Assembly: GCA_019973155.2 (NCBI GenBank)
Contig: BPQB01000002.1
Location: 1,488,001-1,552,000 of the forward strand
Reading direction: 5' to 3'
DNA: 64,000 nucleotides
Source: Phanerochaete sordida
Taxonomy: Eukaryota; Basidiomycota; Agaricomycetes; Polyporales; Phanerochaetaceae
Numbering within the stretch: position 1 is the stretch's first letter; every line of letters begins with the position of its first letter. The notes under the pieces are model-generated. The model made no database searches, was not told the DNA's origin, and was given only the letters and a program-made list of their open reading frames with translations. Below, in pieces: positions 48,703 through 60,560 of this stretch. Made by a program: the position numbers and the translations under genes.

Positions 48703-49825
48703 GCCAACCAGAGTACCACAGGCAGCAACACACTAGTGTAACACTGGAAGCACACTCAGTAGAGGGTGGAGTTTATTTGCAATGAGAAAGCAAAGACCAA
48801 CAAGGACTTAGATTGCTAGCAGCTTTTTAAGAGGCGTATAAAGCCTTCCTGAGCAATCATTCTGTAGCATTATAAAACAATTTACACTATTCTCAGAGAC
48901 AGTTCTACTGCAAGTCCTAAGCTTTCAGGCCTAGATCCACAATTTACATGATGCTGGTGCCAAGTTCTATAGTACTTATCAATATCCTTCAAAGCCTGCA
49001 TATTATTTCCGCATTTTCTGTTACAAAATGCTGCTTTATGTTAACCTTCAAAGACCTATTCACTCTTGCACTAAGTCAGAATGCTGAACTGTCAGATAAT
49101 ATCCAGATTAATGAGTGCTGCAGTAAAGTGCACATTATTTGGTGCATCCAAGAACAGCTAAGTAAAAATAGTGAGCCTGAGCTCTTTTCTACTTTTAAAA
49201 GCATATTACAGTTGCTAAATCCATGCACTAGTACGCAAGGCTTAAGGCATATGCATATACCCATAGGAAGGCTAGCCTTGCTCTGGACGTACGTCAATCT
49301 CTACCTGCAGCAGGCAGACGCTTAGTGGGCACTTGTTAAGCACTGAGCTTGTCAGCTATTCTCTGTTTTACATCACAAAAATGCAAAAGAATATGCAATA
49401 TAAGTACATATTCTGAAAGCCACTAATGATCTCTATTCACTGATAGTACAACTACCACAATGTGGCCGCTTTCCATGGAGGCCCTCAGCATTGGCACGTG
49501 ACACTTGACCTAAGCGCTTAAAGAAGAGAGAGCAATTGGTGAGGTTCATTGAGTAATCTAACAAGCTTAGTGTAAGTTATGCATAGATGAGGCCTATATT
49601 CATACACATATGCAGTACTAGCCTAAAAGATGAGGCACAGCAGGCTGAAAAAATCGGGCAAGTTTCAATACAAACTTTGTAATGAATTTAAGCGGAGCTT
49701 GAAATTTATTTATTGAAGTAACAAACAAAGTTCCCACGCATAGGGCCAAGGTTTGTAACGATGCTGAAAAGGTCCCAAAGCTGTCACCGGTAAGGATGAT
49801 TCTTCATTTCATTCAGAAATCGTAA

Positions 49826-50460
49826 AATAAATGAGTTACCCTAAAAAGTGTACGTCAGAAACCTATTTGATTCCTATTTGAGCTCTACATGCTTTTTGAT
49901 GGTGCTCTATGTGCAATTTAACCAGTAGGTATGCATTCTTTCACTTTAATATTGGCCTTAATGCTTGCTATTTACTATTCATTTGCATATCTGTGCGCTT
50001 ATTAGAGGCTAGGTCTTTTCTTTCCCTTATCTTCTTCACTTCTAAATTTTGTAATCAAAGACTACTCCAAGGGTATATTGACTATCTGCTTATTTAATCT
50101 CTGTTTTAGACCTTGCAAAGCTCTATTACAGAGCTTTTGACATCCTAAATGGCCTAATCTACTACGACTATTTTTTCGGCCCTAGTTTATTACTCTTTGA
50201 AGGCTTCTCATTTAATAGACCTTTTTTGCCCTCTTCAGCAGTGCTATGCAAGTGCTCTTTGATACTTATTCCCCTCCTATTTGATTGTTGACTCTGACTC
50301 CGAACTTGATATAGACTTTATAGTTGATATACCACTTCTTCTTATGACCTTAGTGATATTTAATAGACTGCTTCTGCTAGTTACTTGCTTAATATACCAG
50401 CTCTACGTTGAAGCTTTGCTTGCACTACTGGGGCAATATATAAGCCCTGACTCCATTCTT
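49826..50460. other. 635-bp spacer at the centre of the 10.5-kb palindrome
   Basis: AT-rich sequence between the 5' ends of copies A and B; not part of the inverted repeat. Contains short open frames only (49909-50097 and 50281-50502 plus) whose hydrophobic translations look like AT-rich noise. Its left end (TTACCCTAAAAAG near 49836) resembles a piece of the MITE-like sequence at about 63,050. Confidence 0.4.
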
Positions 50461-52269
50461 TTACGATTTCTGAATGAAATGAAGAATCGTCCTTACGGGT
50501 GACAGCTTTGGGACCTTTTCAGCATCGTCACGAACCTTGGCCCTATGCGTGGGAACTTTGTTTGTTACTTCAATACACAATGTTCAAGCTCCGCTTCAAT
50601 TCATTACAAAGTTTGTAATGAAACTTGCTCGATTTTTTCAGCCTGCTGTGCCTCACCTTTCAAGCTAGTACTGCGTATATGTATGGACATAGGCCTCAAC
50701 TATGCATCGGTTACACTGAGCTTGTTGGAATACTCAATGAGCCTTGGCAATTGCTTGCCTTTCTTTGAGCACTTAGGCCAAGTGTCACGTGCCTATGCTG
50801 AGGGCACTCCTGGAAAGTAGCCACATTATGGTGGCTGTACTATCAGTGGATAGAGGTTATCAGTGGCTTTCAGAATATGTACTTATGTTGTATAGTTCTC
50901 ACCTCTTTGTGATGCAAAACAGAGAACAGCTTGTAAGCTTGGCGCTTGACAAGCGCCCACTAAGTGCTTGCCTGCTGCAGACAGAGGTTGGCATATGTCC
51001 AAAGCAGGAGTGGTCTTGCTATGGAGCTATACATACGCTTTAAGCCTTGCATGCAAGTACATGGATTTAGTAACTGTAAGATGTGTCCAAAGGCTTAAAA
51101 GGGCTCTGGCTCACTATCCTTACTTGGCTATTCCTGAATGCACAAAATCATGTGCACTTTACTGCAGCGCTCATTAGTCCGGATATTAGCTGATGATTTA
51201 GCATTCTGACTCAGTGCAGGAGTGAACAGGCCTTTGAAGGTCACCACACAACAGCATTTTGTTACAGAAAATGCGGAAATATTCTCCACACTTTAAGAGA
51301 TATTATAAAATACTGTATAACTTGGCAGGCGTACCATGGAAGCTTAGAACTTGTAGCAGAAGAATCTCTGAGAATAGATAGCATAGATTGTTTTTGAATG
51401 CTGCAGCTTGATCTCTCTGGGAGACTTTATAAGTCTTCTGGAAAGCCTCTAGCAGTCTAAGTCCTTGTTCGCCTGTGTTTTCCCATCGTGAGTAGGCTCC
51501 ATCCTCTATTTATTGTGTTCTCAGTGTAACATCAGTATGCTGCTGCTTGTAGTACTTTGGTCTAGCAAGTAGACCAGTGTCAAGTACTTTGAGATGGCTT
51601 GACTGTCTAGTTTAGCTGTAGTCCAGCAACAATAATCCAGCTCCATATGCTTGTGTATCTGTACAGCCAGTATTTGGCTGGATATGCTCTAGTCTAGCAA
51701 CTGTAGCCCAGTGTCCAATATTTCTGTGTTCAGTGTCGCTGCAGACTGTTCTCCAGTCTGGCAACAGTATTACAGTGTTAAGCAGTGTCTGCCTATATTG
51801 CCAGCCTGTACCTTGTGTTCATAGATTTTGCAAGAACCTGTCTGTGTAGTTAGGTTTCCAAAACTATGTTTAGAACTTTGGTTATGTGCTTTGAATGTGA
51901 AATTTGGGTTTGCTGAAGAGCAACCTGCAGGTAGATCTTTTATATGCTTTTCTTCTATTTCTGCAACACACTCTCTGAACTCTATCCTCTGCCTTTTTTT
52001 CTTTGTCCACATCTATTCTCAAATAACTGAAGCAGAAGCTGGCCAAAATTGAGTTTGCCTAATATGGTTTCCCTCTTCTATAGATGTTCAGCATTTCAAG
52101 GAAGCTAGATACATGGTATCTTTCAGTCTGAAGCAGTGCCAATGCTATCAAACCTGTATGAGAACATCTTCAGATTATATTCATGTTGATCCGACATTTG
52201 TACACTTTGAAAAGCACTCCAACTTGGAAATTCCAATCAGGGATGCACTTTTTCATGGCAGAAGGGTGC

Positions 52270-53330
52270 CAATGGCATGAAACTTATATTAAAACTGTGT
52301 CAGTATTATAATGGCATTTGTTACAGTATTTCTAGCATTTCATATAGGCCTCCAGTGATAGAAAGCTCTGTTCTGGCAGCAGGTTTCCAATTGGGCCAGT
52401 GCTGATGACATCGAAGGCATGTAATAAGTGTCCCTAGATTATAATCGCATTTTTCTGATATTTGTAGTATTTTATGCAAGCTTGCAGAGAGACAAAAGCC
52501 CAGTGCTGGTGTGATTTACTCATTTAGGCCCTGTTGATCGCATCAAAACTATACAACAGGCATCCCTGAATTATATTCACATTTTCCCTGTAATTGTAGC
52601 CTTCAGTGTAGGCCTACAAACTCATAAACACGTTTTGGTTGGTAAGATTACGTAATGAGACCGCTGCTGATGGCATCAAAACTATACAACACGTATCCCT
52701 GAAATATACTAACATTTTCCGACATTTCTAGCATTTTATCTGAGCTCTCCAGGCCGGAAAAGCCCTGGAGGCCTTCATTCTTGCTTATGCAGCTCCAATC
52801 ACGTAGGGAAAACGCGTACCTCCCCGAGCTACGCGTTTTCCCTACGTGATCACCCATGAGTAAGCAAGAACAGGGGTCTCTACTACATTTCCGCGCCTGG
52901 GAGCTCAAATAAAATGCTAGAAATATCGCAAAAATGATAGGATATTCCAGGGATGCGTGTTGTATAGTTTTGACGCTATCAATAGCGTTATCATTACGTA
53001 ATCATACTTGCACAAACACACTTATGTGTCTGGAAACCCACAACAAATACTACAAATATTATAAAAATGCGGATATAATCCAGCGATGCGCGTTGTACAG
53101 TTTTGATGCCATCAACCGTGTCTAAATCGGGAATTTACACCACCACTGGGGTGTTTGCATCTTTGGAGGTTCATATAAAATGCTACAAATATCAGAAAAA
53201 TGCAATTATAATTCAGTATTGCTTGTTGCATAGTTTTGATGCTATCAATTGCGCCCAATTGAGAGGCCCTCACCAAAATAGAGCTTTTCTGTCTCTGGAG
53301 GCTGATATTAAATACCAGAGATATCCCATG
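52270..53330. repeat. diverged ~130-bp repeats flanking the dyad in copy B
   Basis: Units with GATGGCATCAAAACTATACA cores (for example near 52669) left of the dyad and their complements (near 52960, 53098 and 53233) to the right, forming a nested palindrome. Confidence 0.6.
52797..52849. repeat. central hairpin of copy B (21-bp perfect arms)
   Basis: ATCACGTAGGGAAAACGCGT plus A (52797-52817) pairs exactly with 52829-52849; 11-nt loop. Confidence 0.9.
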
Positions 53331-53753
53331 CCTCTCATTGTCATCTTGAAGTGGTCTCAATATGAAGCTGATGCTATCAGCAGTTGAGCAAGTGAGCACC
53401 AATGCTTAGATCATGTGTGTTACCGAGTGTAAGCAACGCTAGATGTCTCAAGATGGACTTCCCTCTATTAGCCCAAGAAGAGGTGCTATAAGTAATGTTG
53501 AGTAGTAAACATGGTACAGCTATACTTACTATATAGTCTGCACCTAGAAGACATGCTAAAATGAGTGTCTGTCACTTATCACTGTTCAGGTTCCATTGAA
53601 CTACTGCTTGAGCTTTCTATGGCTTCTGGTAGCTTAATTATTTGGTTTGCCTTTGGCAGTAAAGTAATGCATCACTTGAGCCTTGACTCTAAGCTGTTAT
53701 GCATTACTTTGCAGTTTTCCCCATAATGCAGGGTAAATGAGTGGACAATAGCA

Positions 53754-53836
53754 AAAAAAGCGCACCTGAGCAGAATTGAACCTGCGACTCTCTAAAAAAT
53801 GCCTTTGCTGTTAACCACTACACTACTTGGGATGGT
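53754..53836 (-). other. tRNA-like segment in element B
   Basis: Best-preserved of the three: box-A-like TAGTGTAGTGGTTAACAGC, box-B-like GGTTCAATTCTGC and T7 directly after (T7 at plus 53760-53754). No closed cloverleaf. Confidence 0.5.
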
Positions 53837-54319
53837 GTTTAACATGGCTTTAGTCATCAGAGAGCTATATGTATGCACAGCTCACATTAGTGTTCTAGGG
53901 CTTTAGAGCTTTTGAGTTCAGAGTAGAAGGCAATGTTTACCCTCTGTTGTCTAAACTTGCATGTACTTGCCTGTCACGCTAATATTGCTACTGACTGAGC
54001 AACATCACAAGGCTGGGATTATAGTAAACACGCTTCAATACGTACAGTATCTCAAAACTATGGCTTTTAGCTCTAATATCTTGTTGGAACTTGAGAGCTC
54101 TTCCTTTTGACTTTCGTACTTCTGCATATGTTTCAGTTGGTGTGGTACATATTACATGGTTACAATCTGTTCTCTTGTCCATGGTTCACTGAACAGCTTC
54201 ATCAATATGGTCCCTTTGTATTTTTTGTTGTGATGCAATATTCTTAAAATTGGGTGCTTGTGTTTTGTGCACTCTCATGAAGAAATCGTACCTGCCAATT
54301 TTTGGCCCTACCTACCTAG

Positions 54320-54736
54320 TTTTAACACTTCTATAGTACTGATCATGCTCTATTTGCTCTGAGGCAAAGCTAAACTTGCACTATGTCACTCCTCTCAGAG
54401 GTCTATACCAGTCCTTATGGCCTTCTACATCTTAGTATCTTTGGGCTTAATCACACTATTCCACAGTTACAAGGAACATAATGTATCATTAACTAGGAAT
54501 AAAATAGCTATTAGTACAGTGCACTAGACATATCAGAGCAGAGGGCAGAAGAGATGCATGCGGGGGTATTAGCGGGTATCAGAGCAAGTGTGCACATTAC
54601 AAAACCTCCATGTTGTCAATGTCCATGTACTCCTACACTGATTCAACCATGCCCTTGGGCTTGCATACACGCTTGTTGCTGCAAACATGTTAGCAAGCAC
54701 AAACTGAGCACACAGAAGCACGTACCTGGCATTCTC
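54320..54736. other. AT-rich spacer between copy B and the DUF6532-like remnant
   Basis: About 415 bp. Nothing recognised. Probably the 3' flank of the interrupted gene. Confidence 0.3.
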
Positions 54737-54982
54737 TTACGTGTTGCAGAGAAGGTACTCAAGCGCACCAGGGAGTGTCTCAGAGAGGGAGGCCATGATG
54801 GCCTCATAGAACTCGTAGACGTCTCCGTAGTGCTTGACGGAGAAGTCCCAGGTGTCGTTGTACGGTGTGTGACTCCTGCCGGAGTTAGGCTGCGCGTCGA
54901 GGAATAGAATTCTAAGACAGCGTCGAGGAACGGTGGAAGTTCCTCTATGCAAGGGAGGGTCGGGTAGAGCGGTGTATGTCAA
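54737..54982 (-). pseudogene. C-terminal fragment of the DUF6532-like gene
   Basis: Minus-strand frame ending YNDTWDFSVKHYGDVYEFYE and PGALEYLLCNT with a stop at 54737-54739. The pattern (aromatic-rich F...Y.D.Y...L...LPGA) fits the last part of fungal DUF6532 domains, whose earlier part lies at 57,840-58,795 on the same strand. The roughly 2.9 kb in between contain an inverted-repeat element. Assignment to the same gene is inference from order, strand and codon style. Confidence 0.4.
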
Positions 54983-57840
54983 GGAATAGGTGTGTATGGG
55001 GCTCAGAAGATGAGGACTGAGACAGGACTGGGACTGGGACGAGACGAGACTATGACTGGAACGCGAGGGAAGACGACTTCAAGCGCGACAAAAGCTCCTC
55101 GGGCGACACGAAGCCCCTCGAAGACGAGACTGAAGCTGGACTGGACTGAACTGGGCTGAACTGAACTGAAACGCCGAAGTGCTCGCTCGCACTCGGAGAA
55201 CTCTGTATTTCGCGGTGAAAGAGTCTGTTTATTGAATGCGCCGAGGCGCAATTTATGCACCAGACCATGTAGCTCTTTTATAAAACGTCCCTACTATACT
55301 AATAAATCGTTTAGCAAAAAACGCTACAAGCCCTAGTTGGCAATATAACACATTTTCCGGGCATTTACAGGGGTATGTTTTTAAAAGGGACTGTTTCGGG
55401 CGCCTATTTTCGAAACTGTCTGGAAAGCTGCGCAGCTTAACGGAAAGACATATTCCAAAAGGAGACAGCCCAAAAGTGGACAGGGGAGGAGTTATTCACA
55501 AAAGAACGGCGGGGAGCCGAGTCTTTGCGGCTTTAGTGCAGCCCCCTGGTGCCGCCATCAGCGCATCAGCGCCACAAAGGAGACCCTGACCGGGCCAACC
55601 GGGTACCTGTCCGGGAAGCGCCCAATGCGGTCATCGGCATCAATTTCGCTTCTGGGGGCCATTTCTACTGCTTCCCCTCGCTCCCCTGGCTTCCTGGGGC
55701 CTCTACGCTATGTATATTAGTGTTTACTATGTGTGCATAGTATAGTGGGAAGACAGGGACCCAATTGAACCGCTGTGGAATATATTAAATGATTGATTAT
55801 ATTTGATTTCGATTTTTCTGGGCCTGGAAGCGGCCTGCAACACTTTCCACCGGTTCTGAACCCCTTCCAGCTATGCCAAAGGGTTATGTAACCCTTACAG
55901 GAGCTATACGAGAGATTTGGGGGCCTAGGGGTGGCAGGAAAGTGGTAGGGGACCTGCGAGGATCTGCCAAAGAAAAGTGTGAATATTCAGGGGCACGCAC
56001 CTGAATTCTTATCGCATTAGGTATAGAAACTGCCCTGTATACTTGCTTTTATATCCCCCACCTCCGTTCCCATGCGATCCTCCAGATCTGGTCGTTTCCC
56101 ACGGGCGCTTTTTGGCTGATTTCGACGAAATCGCCCAGATCGCAGCGCAACCGTTGGGAATGGCGCGGGCGCTGTATCTCAGATCAATTTGCAGCCTATG
56201 AAAACGGCGCGGGCGCTGTATCTCAGATCAATTTGCAGCCTATGAAAACGGGGGAGTACAGATTTGCAAGTGAATCGGTGGAGAAATGGTAAAGGTACAT
56301 ACCTGTAAAAGCGAAAAGTGACCTTTGGTTTGCTTCTGGGCACTTCAGAACACCAAAGTGAAAGCAGGTATGTGCCTGGCTGCTGTAGGATAGGAGGACA
56401 GGTCCGGACCTCTCAAACATGTCATTACATATATGTAGGGCTTGTATGTAGCAGGAATTGATTCAATACTGCCTGGATCCTTTTGGGTAGCTGCATATAT
56501 GGTGTTTTGGGCCCAAAGTGCCCAAAAATGCGCATTCCAGAGCCAGGAACATTTTGTTCCCGCTATCCTACAGCTCCGAGATGCTGGATATAGTGTAATA
56601 CAGCTCCAACACACCTTATGACGCAGCCCCAGCAAGATTGGACCGCTGTGGCAGCTGCAGGAGCCTGGGGAATGCCCCCTGAACGCGGTTTTGGAGGGTT
56701 TTGACCCCCTGTATAGGTTCCCCTACGTGTTACACGCGTCTCAACACCTTTCCCATGGTGCTACATACCAATGACACGTAAACGACGCGTCAGACGCGTC
56801 AGGAACGCGATGGGGAAGGTATGGAAGCCCCTGTCCCTGGCGCATTAATTCCCCGAAATTCGAGCATAATTCCCAGAATATTGCTGGGGCCTAGGACCGC
56901 CCTGGGGCCCTCCATATGGGTTTCCCCCATGCTATAGTACCTATACGACGCGCTGTACCGTGCCCACACCCCATTGAAGGCCCAAGGGTGCCCCAGTGCA
57001 CGCATTTGAAATTCGTCGAAATTCCAGTTAATTCTGTAATATATTCGCATCCCCTGGGGCACCCCCACAGATGAGGGTTAGTGCTACAATACCTTCTAGC
57101 TACGGTATCTAGCGCTTTGCCCCACGTTCCAGGCCCTGGAGGGAGCAGGGGAGCAGCAGGAATACCCCTGCCAGCCAAATTCTCGCTTATGGCGCTTATT
57201 TCCGTTTTGGGCAGGTACCCAGCTTGGTGGCGCTAGGGCGCCAAATGCTTTCATCGCCGGCTCCCGGCGGGTATTTTGCGAATAGCGGGCTCAGTTTTGA
57301 TCGGGAGGGGTCCATGTCAATGAGAGATATGATATTTTCTATGTTCTCTACAACTTTGGTTTTCTGACATATGACCCCGGAAAAACCTATGCCTTTTTAA
57401 AAAGAGGTCCCTCCCCTTTTGGCCCACATACCCCTGGTAGCGTTTTTTGCAAAACGACTTACTACTATACTAGCTGCTTTTACAAAAACGCTACATGGAC
57501 GGCTGATTTATGTACTGCAGCCACTCGGAAACTGCCGAGGAGCTGCGCAGCGCCCGAGGCGCTCACACTCAAAGTCTCGGACACCTCGCGCAAGCCCTCC
57601 TTGGAACCCTAGCTTACCTCGAGGCTTCCAAACCCTTTGAGCCTTCTGCTGTACGCCTCGGAGCTGCACCTCGACATGACTGTGCGTGTCGAGGGGCCAC
57701 ACCTCGGGTGCCTGTATGCCAGGTTGCTGCTCCGGAGGCTGCATCGCTGAGCTGCGCCTCGGGGCGGCTTACGATGGGCTGGCCATGTTACGGATGGCGG
57801 AGTGGATCTACGAAGTGGTCAGTAAGAAGGAACTCAAAGA
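54983..57840. mobile_element. inverted-repeat element inserted in the DUF6532-like gene (borders approximate)
   Basis: The segment around 55,255-55,420 is an inverted, diverged copy of 57,390-57,520: complement of the left side reads TAGCGTTTTTTGCTAAACGA, the right side TAGCGTTTTTTGCAAAACGA, both followed by a TA(G)TATAGTA-rich stretch. Both sides also share ACATACCCCTG. The interior is moderate-GC with no open frame above 100 codons. The exact ends and any target duplication could not be fixed. Could be a degenerate DNA transposon or LTR remnants in opposite orientation. Confidence 0.45.
56162..56249 (+). repeat. perfect 44-bp tandem duplication
   Basis: Units 56162-56205 and 56206-56249 are identical, beginning GGCGCGGGCGCTGTATCTCA and ending CTATGAAAAC. 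Confidence 0.9.
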
Positions 57841-58795
57841 CACTTGACAACGCACCACTGTAGCCATCAAGCAGATGAGAGGGCCCGGCATCATCTTGTA
57901 GACCTTGCCCTCGCACTCCACATTGAAGAAGTTTGGCCTGAGCTCCAGGAACGTTGCACGCTGCTTGAAGAGGAGCAAGGAGAGAATGTCAGCGATGCAG
58001 GGATGTAAAAACGCCTTGCTTGTGTCGTAGCCCGTTTGCACAGAAGCTCAGCATAAAAATGATACCGAAAGGCAGAGATGCAGCTTACCAGGATGTCACC
58101 AGAGAAAATGTACTGCAAGCCCTTGAGGAGCTCAGCAAGACGACGCTCGAGGTCCGGCAGGTTGTTATTGAGCTTGTAGTGGACGAGGACTTTCGTGACG
58201 GCGATGGCTCGAACATAGCCTTGTATTTGGCTGAGTCGTGTCTTGAGCTAAGATAGTTAGCGGGCTGAGCAGAAGAGAGCTCCAATAGAACCAGCTTACC
58301 ATCGAGATGATCTTGCGGGACCAGTCGGTGTCGTTCCCCAGGTGCTGGTAGATCTCGTCGTCCTTGGCGTTGACGGTGGCCTTCTTGAGGCATTTGAGGA
58401 GCAGTCTGAGCTTGTTGTACTTGAGGCTGTCAGGGAAGCCATTGACGGTGTAGAGTTGTTCCTCCCGGATGATGGAGGCCAGCTTGATGACGGCGCGCAG
58501 GCGAGGGTTCAGGCACCCGGTTCTCACCTTACCCTTGTGGCCATAGATAAGGGCAAAGAGGGAGACAGCAGCAGTGGGGTCAATCGGCTCCTTGTCCTCA
58601 TCCTCGTCCTCGAAGAGTGGCGAGGCATCGGCAGAGGGGCCGGCATGCGCAGGGCCAGCACGAGAAGGGCCAACACGAGAGGGGCCTGCAGAAGGACATC
58701 TTGCCGCAACTCTGGCTTGGACGACTACTCATGTGTGCAATCAGGTGTTTGACAACACCAACTTCTGCCTATTATCGTCCTCGTCTTCCTCGACA
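57841..58795 (-). pseudogene. DUF6532-like domain, middle part
   Basis: Read on the minus strand from 58795: VEEDEDD, then a GPSRVGPSRAGPAHAGPS repeat region, LFEDEDEDKEPIDPTAAVSL, FALIYGHKGKVRTGCLNP, LRAVIKLASIIREEQLYTVN, a Lys-rich helix, then after an intron YVRAIAVTKVLVHYKLN, LAELLKGLQYIFSGDIL and, after another intron, AFLHPCIADILSLLLFKQ and MMPGPLICLMATVVR. The last blocks match the PF.HPAI..VL and IP.PMLALVATAV pattern of DUF6532, a large family of uncharacterised agaricomycete proteins. The 5' side ends exactly where element copy C begins, and the 3' side runs into an inverted-repeat element, so the gene is broken here. Its N-terminal part is at 62,616-63,993. Confidence 0.6.
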
Positions 58796-59161
58796 CTAGG
58801 TAGGTAGGGCCAAAAATTGGCGGGTACGATTTCTTCATGAGAGTGCACAAAACACAAGTGCTCCATCTTTAAGAATGTTGCACCACAACAAGAGAGTACA
58901 AATAAATCATATTAAAGTCATCAGAGAGCTCTTTGACGAAGCTCTGCAATGAGCCATGAACAAGAGAAGAAAGGGTAAATGTGCAATATGTAGCATACAA
59001 AGAGAAAGAGCTCTTAGATCCAGAAAAGATATCAAAGCTAAAATTCATAGTTTTGAAATACTGTATGCATACACATGGCTTCACTATGATGTCAACCTAA
59101 AGCACTAAAACTCTCATGAGAGCTGTGCTTCTCTTTCACTACTCAGACCAGTTGGAAAGCT

Positions 59162-59242
59162 ATTCCAAGTAGTGTAGTGGTTAACAGCAAGGATATCTTT
59201 CAGAGGGTTGCAGGTTCAATTCTGCCCAAGTGCGCTTTTTTT
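59162..59242 (+). other. tRNA-like segment in element C
   Basis: Box-A-like TAGTGTAGTGGTTAACAGC, box-B-like GGTTCAATTCTGC, then T7 at about 59236-59242. Same position relative to the CTAG end as in the other copies. Confidence 0.5.
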
Positions 59243-59729
59243 GCTAGTATCTGCTTATTTATGCTGCATTATGGGGAAGACTGGAAAGCAATGCATAACA
59301 TCCTAGGGCTAAGCTCCAAAAACAATGCAGTACTTGTGCTGCTGAAGATGACCAGGAACTAAGCTACCAGAAGCAGTAGGCATCTGAGCAGTGGTTCAAT
59401 GTGACATGCACACAAGTGACAGTTAGTCATTTTAGCATGCCTTCCAGATTTGGATCATGTAGCAAGCATAGCTGAACTATGTTTGCAATCTATTACCACT
59501 TATTGCATTTCTTTTTGGGCTAATGGAGGGAAACCCTTTTTGAGGCATCTATTCCTGTTTACACTTGATAACAGACATGTTCTAAGCATCAATCCTCATT
59601 TGCTCTGCTGATGATAGCATCAGATTTATACCAAAGCCACTTCCATTTGACCATGAGAGGTCTGGAATATTTCCAGTATTTTATATGAGCCTCCAGCAAC
59701 AGAAAAGCTCTATTTCAGCGGTACCTGCC

Positions 59730-60560
59730 AACATAAGCGCCGTTGATGGCATCAGAACTATGCAATAAATGATTCTGGATTATAATCGCATTTTTCTGAT
59801 ATTTCTAGCACTTCTGTTGCCCTATAGACACACAAAAGCGTTTTTGCTGGTATGATTACGTAATGAGCACGCTATTGATGGCATCAGAGCTATACAGTAG
59901 CTATCCCCAGAATATCCTGTCATTTTTCCGATATTTCTAGCATTTTATTTGGGCTCCAGGCGCGGAAACCTGGTCAAGGCCCCTATTCTTGCTTACATCT
60001 GGCGATCACGTAGGTAAACCACAGAGCTTGACGAGCTCTGCGGTTTACCTACGTGATCGGAGCTGCATAAGCAAGAATGAATGCCTCGAAAGCATCTTCA
60101 CTCTGGAGAGCTCAAATAAAATGCTAGAAATATCGAAAAAATGACAGGATATTCTGGGGATAGCTGCTGTATAGTTCTGATGCCATCACTAGCGTTCTCA
60201 TTACGTAATCATACCAGCAAAAGCGCTTTTATGTGCCTGTAGGGCAACAGAAATGCTAGAAATATCAAACAAATGCAATTATAATCCAGCAATGCTTGTT
60301 GTACAGTTTTGATCCCATCAATTGTGCCTGCATGAGGGAGCAACACCAACACTGAGGGTTTTATACTTCTGGAGGCTCACAAAAATGCTAGAAATAGCAG
60401 GAAAATGCGATTATAATCCAGAAGCACTTTTTACACATCTTTGATGCCATCAGCACTGCTCCAACTGAGAATTAGCCGCCAAGGCATAGCTTTTCTGTCA
60501 CCAGAGGCTCATAAAATTCCAGAAATGCTGCATAAATGTCATTATAATATAGAAGTGGTC
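59730..60560. repeat. diverged ~130-bp repeats flanking the dyad in copy C
   Basis: GATGGCATCAGA-type cores left of the hairpin (near 59747 and 59877) and complements to the right (near 60178, 60309 and 60441). Same organisation as in copy B. Confidence 0.6.
60003..60059. repeat. central hairpin of copy C (26-bp arms, one mismatch)
   Basis: CGATCACGTAGGTAAACCAC plus AGAGCT (60003-60028) faces its complement at 60034-60059 with a 5-nt loop. Confidence 0.9.

Larger units (their letters stand above)
43828..49825 (-). mobile_element. Helitron/Helentron-like element copy A (interrupted by nested insert)
   Basis: Orientation is set by the CTAG end. Read on the minus strand it starts TTACGATTTCTGAATG (at 49825) and ends with the hairpin GCCAATTTTTGGC, then CCTACCTACCTAG at 43828, followed by a host T. 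A 10-bp inverted copy of the 5' end (AGAAATCGTA) lies about 40 bp before the 3' end. Length is 5,998 bp, or about 3,816 bp without the nested 45276-47457 insertion, equal to the other two copies. It contains a tRNA-like segment, about 130-bp diverged repeats, hairpins and only short open frames (longest about 125 codons at 48948-49325). No Rep/helicase, so non-autonomous. Superfamily is inferred from the termini only. Confidence 0.6.
50461..54319 (+). mobile_element. Helitron/Helentron-like element copy B
   Basis: Plus-strand copy of 3,859 bp: starts TTACGATTTCTGAATGAAAT at 50461 and ends GCCAATTTTTGGC-CCTACCTACCTAG at 54319, followed by host T. It is an inverted counterpart of copy A along its whole length apart from the nested insert in A. 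Contains the intact dyad at 52797-52849, diverged repeats (52270-53330) and the tRNA-like segment. No long open frame. Confidence 0.6.

Noticed and set aside
48948..51177. Coding capacity inside the repeat elements (for example 48948-49325 and 50789-51043 plus)
   Set aside because: Frames are short, not preserved between copies and without recognisable domains; AT-rich chance frames are likelier.
55003..55260. LTR retrotransposon long terminal repeat at about 55.0-55.4 kb
   Set aside because: The matching segment near 57.4 kb is in inverted, not direct, orientation and no gag/pol frames lie between.
43826..58800. CACTA-type DNA transposon ends (CACTAGGTAGG at two of the element borders)
   Set aside because: The third copy reads AACTAGG at the same place, so the CA is host sequence, the other ends do not form matching terminal inverted repeats, and no 3-bp target duplications were seen.
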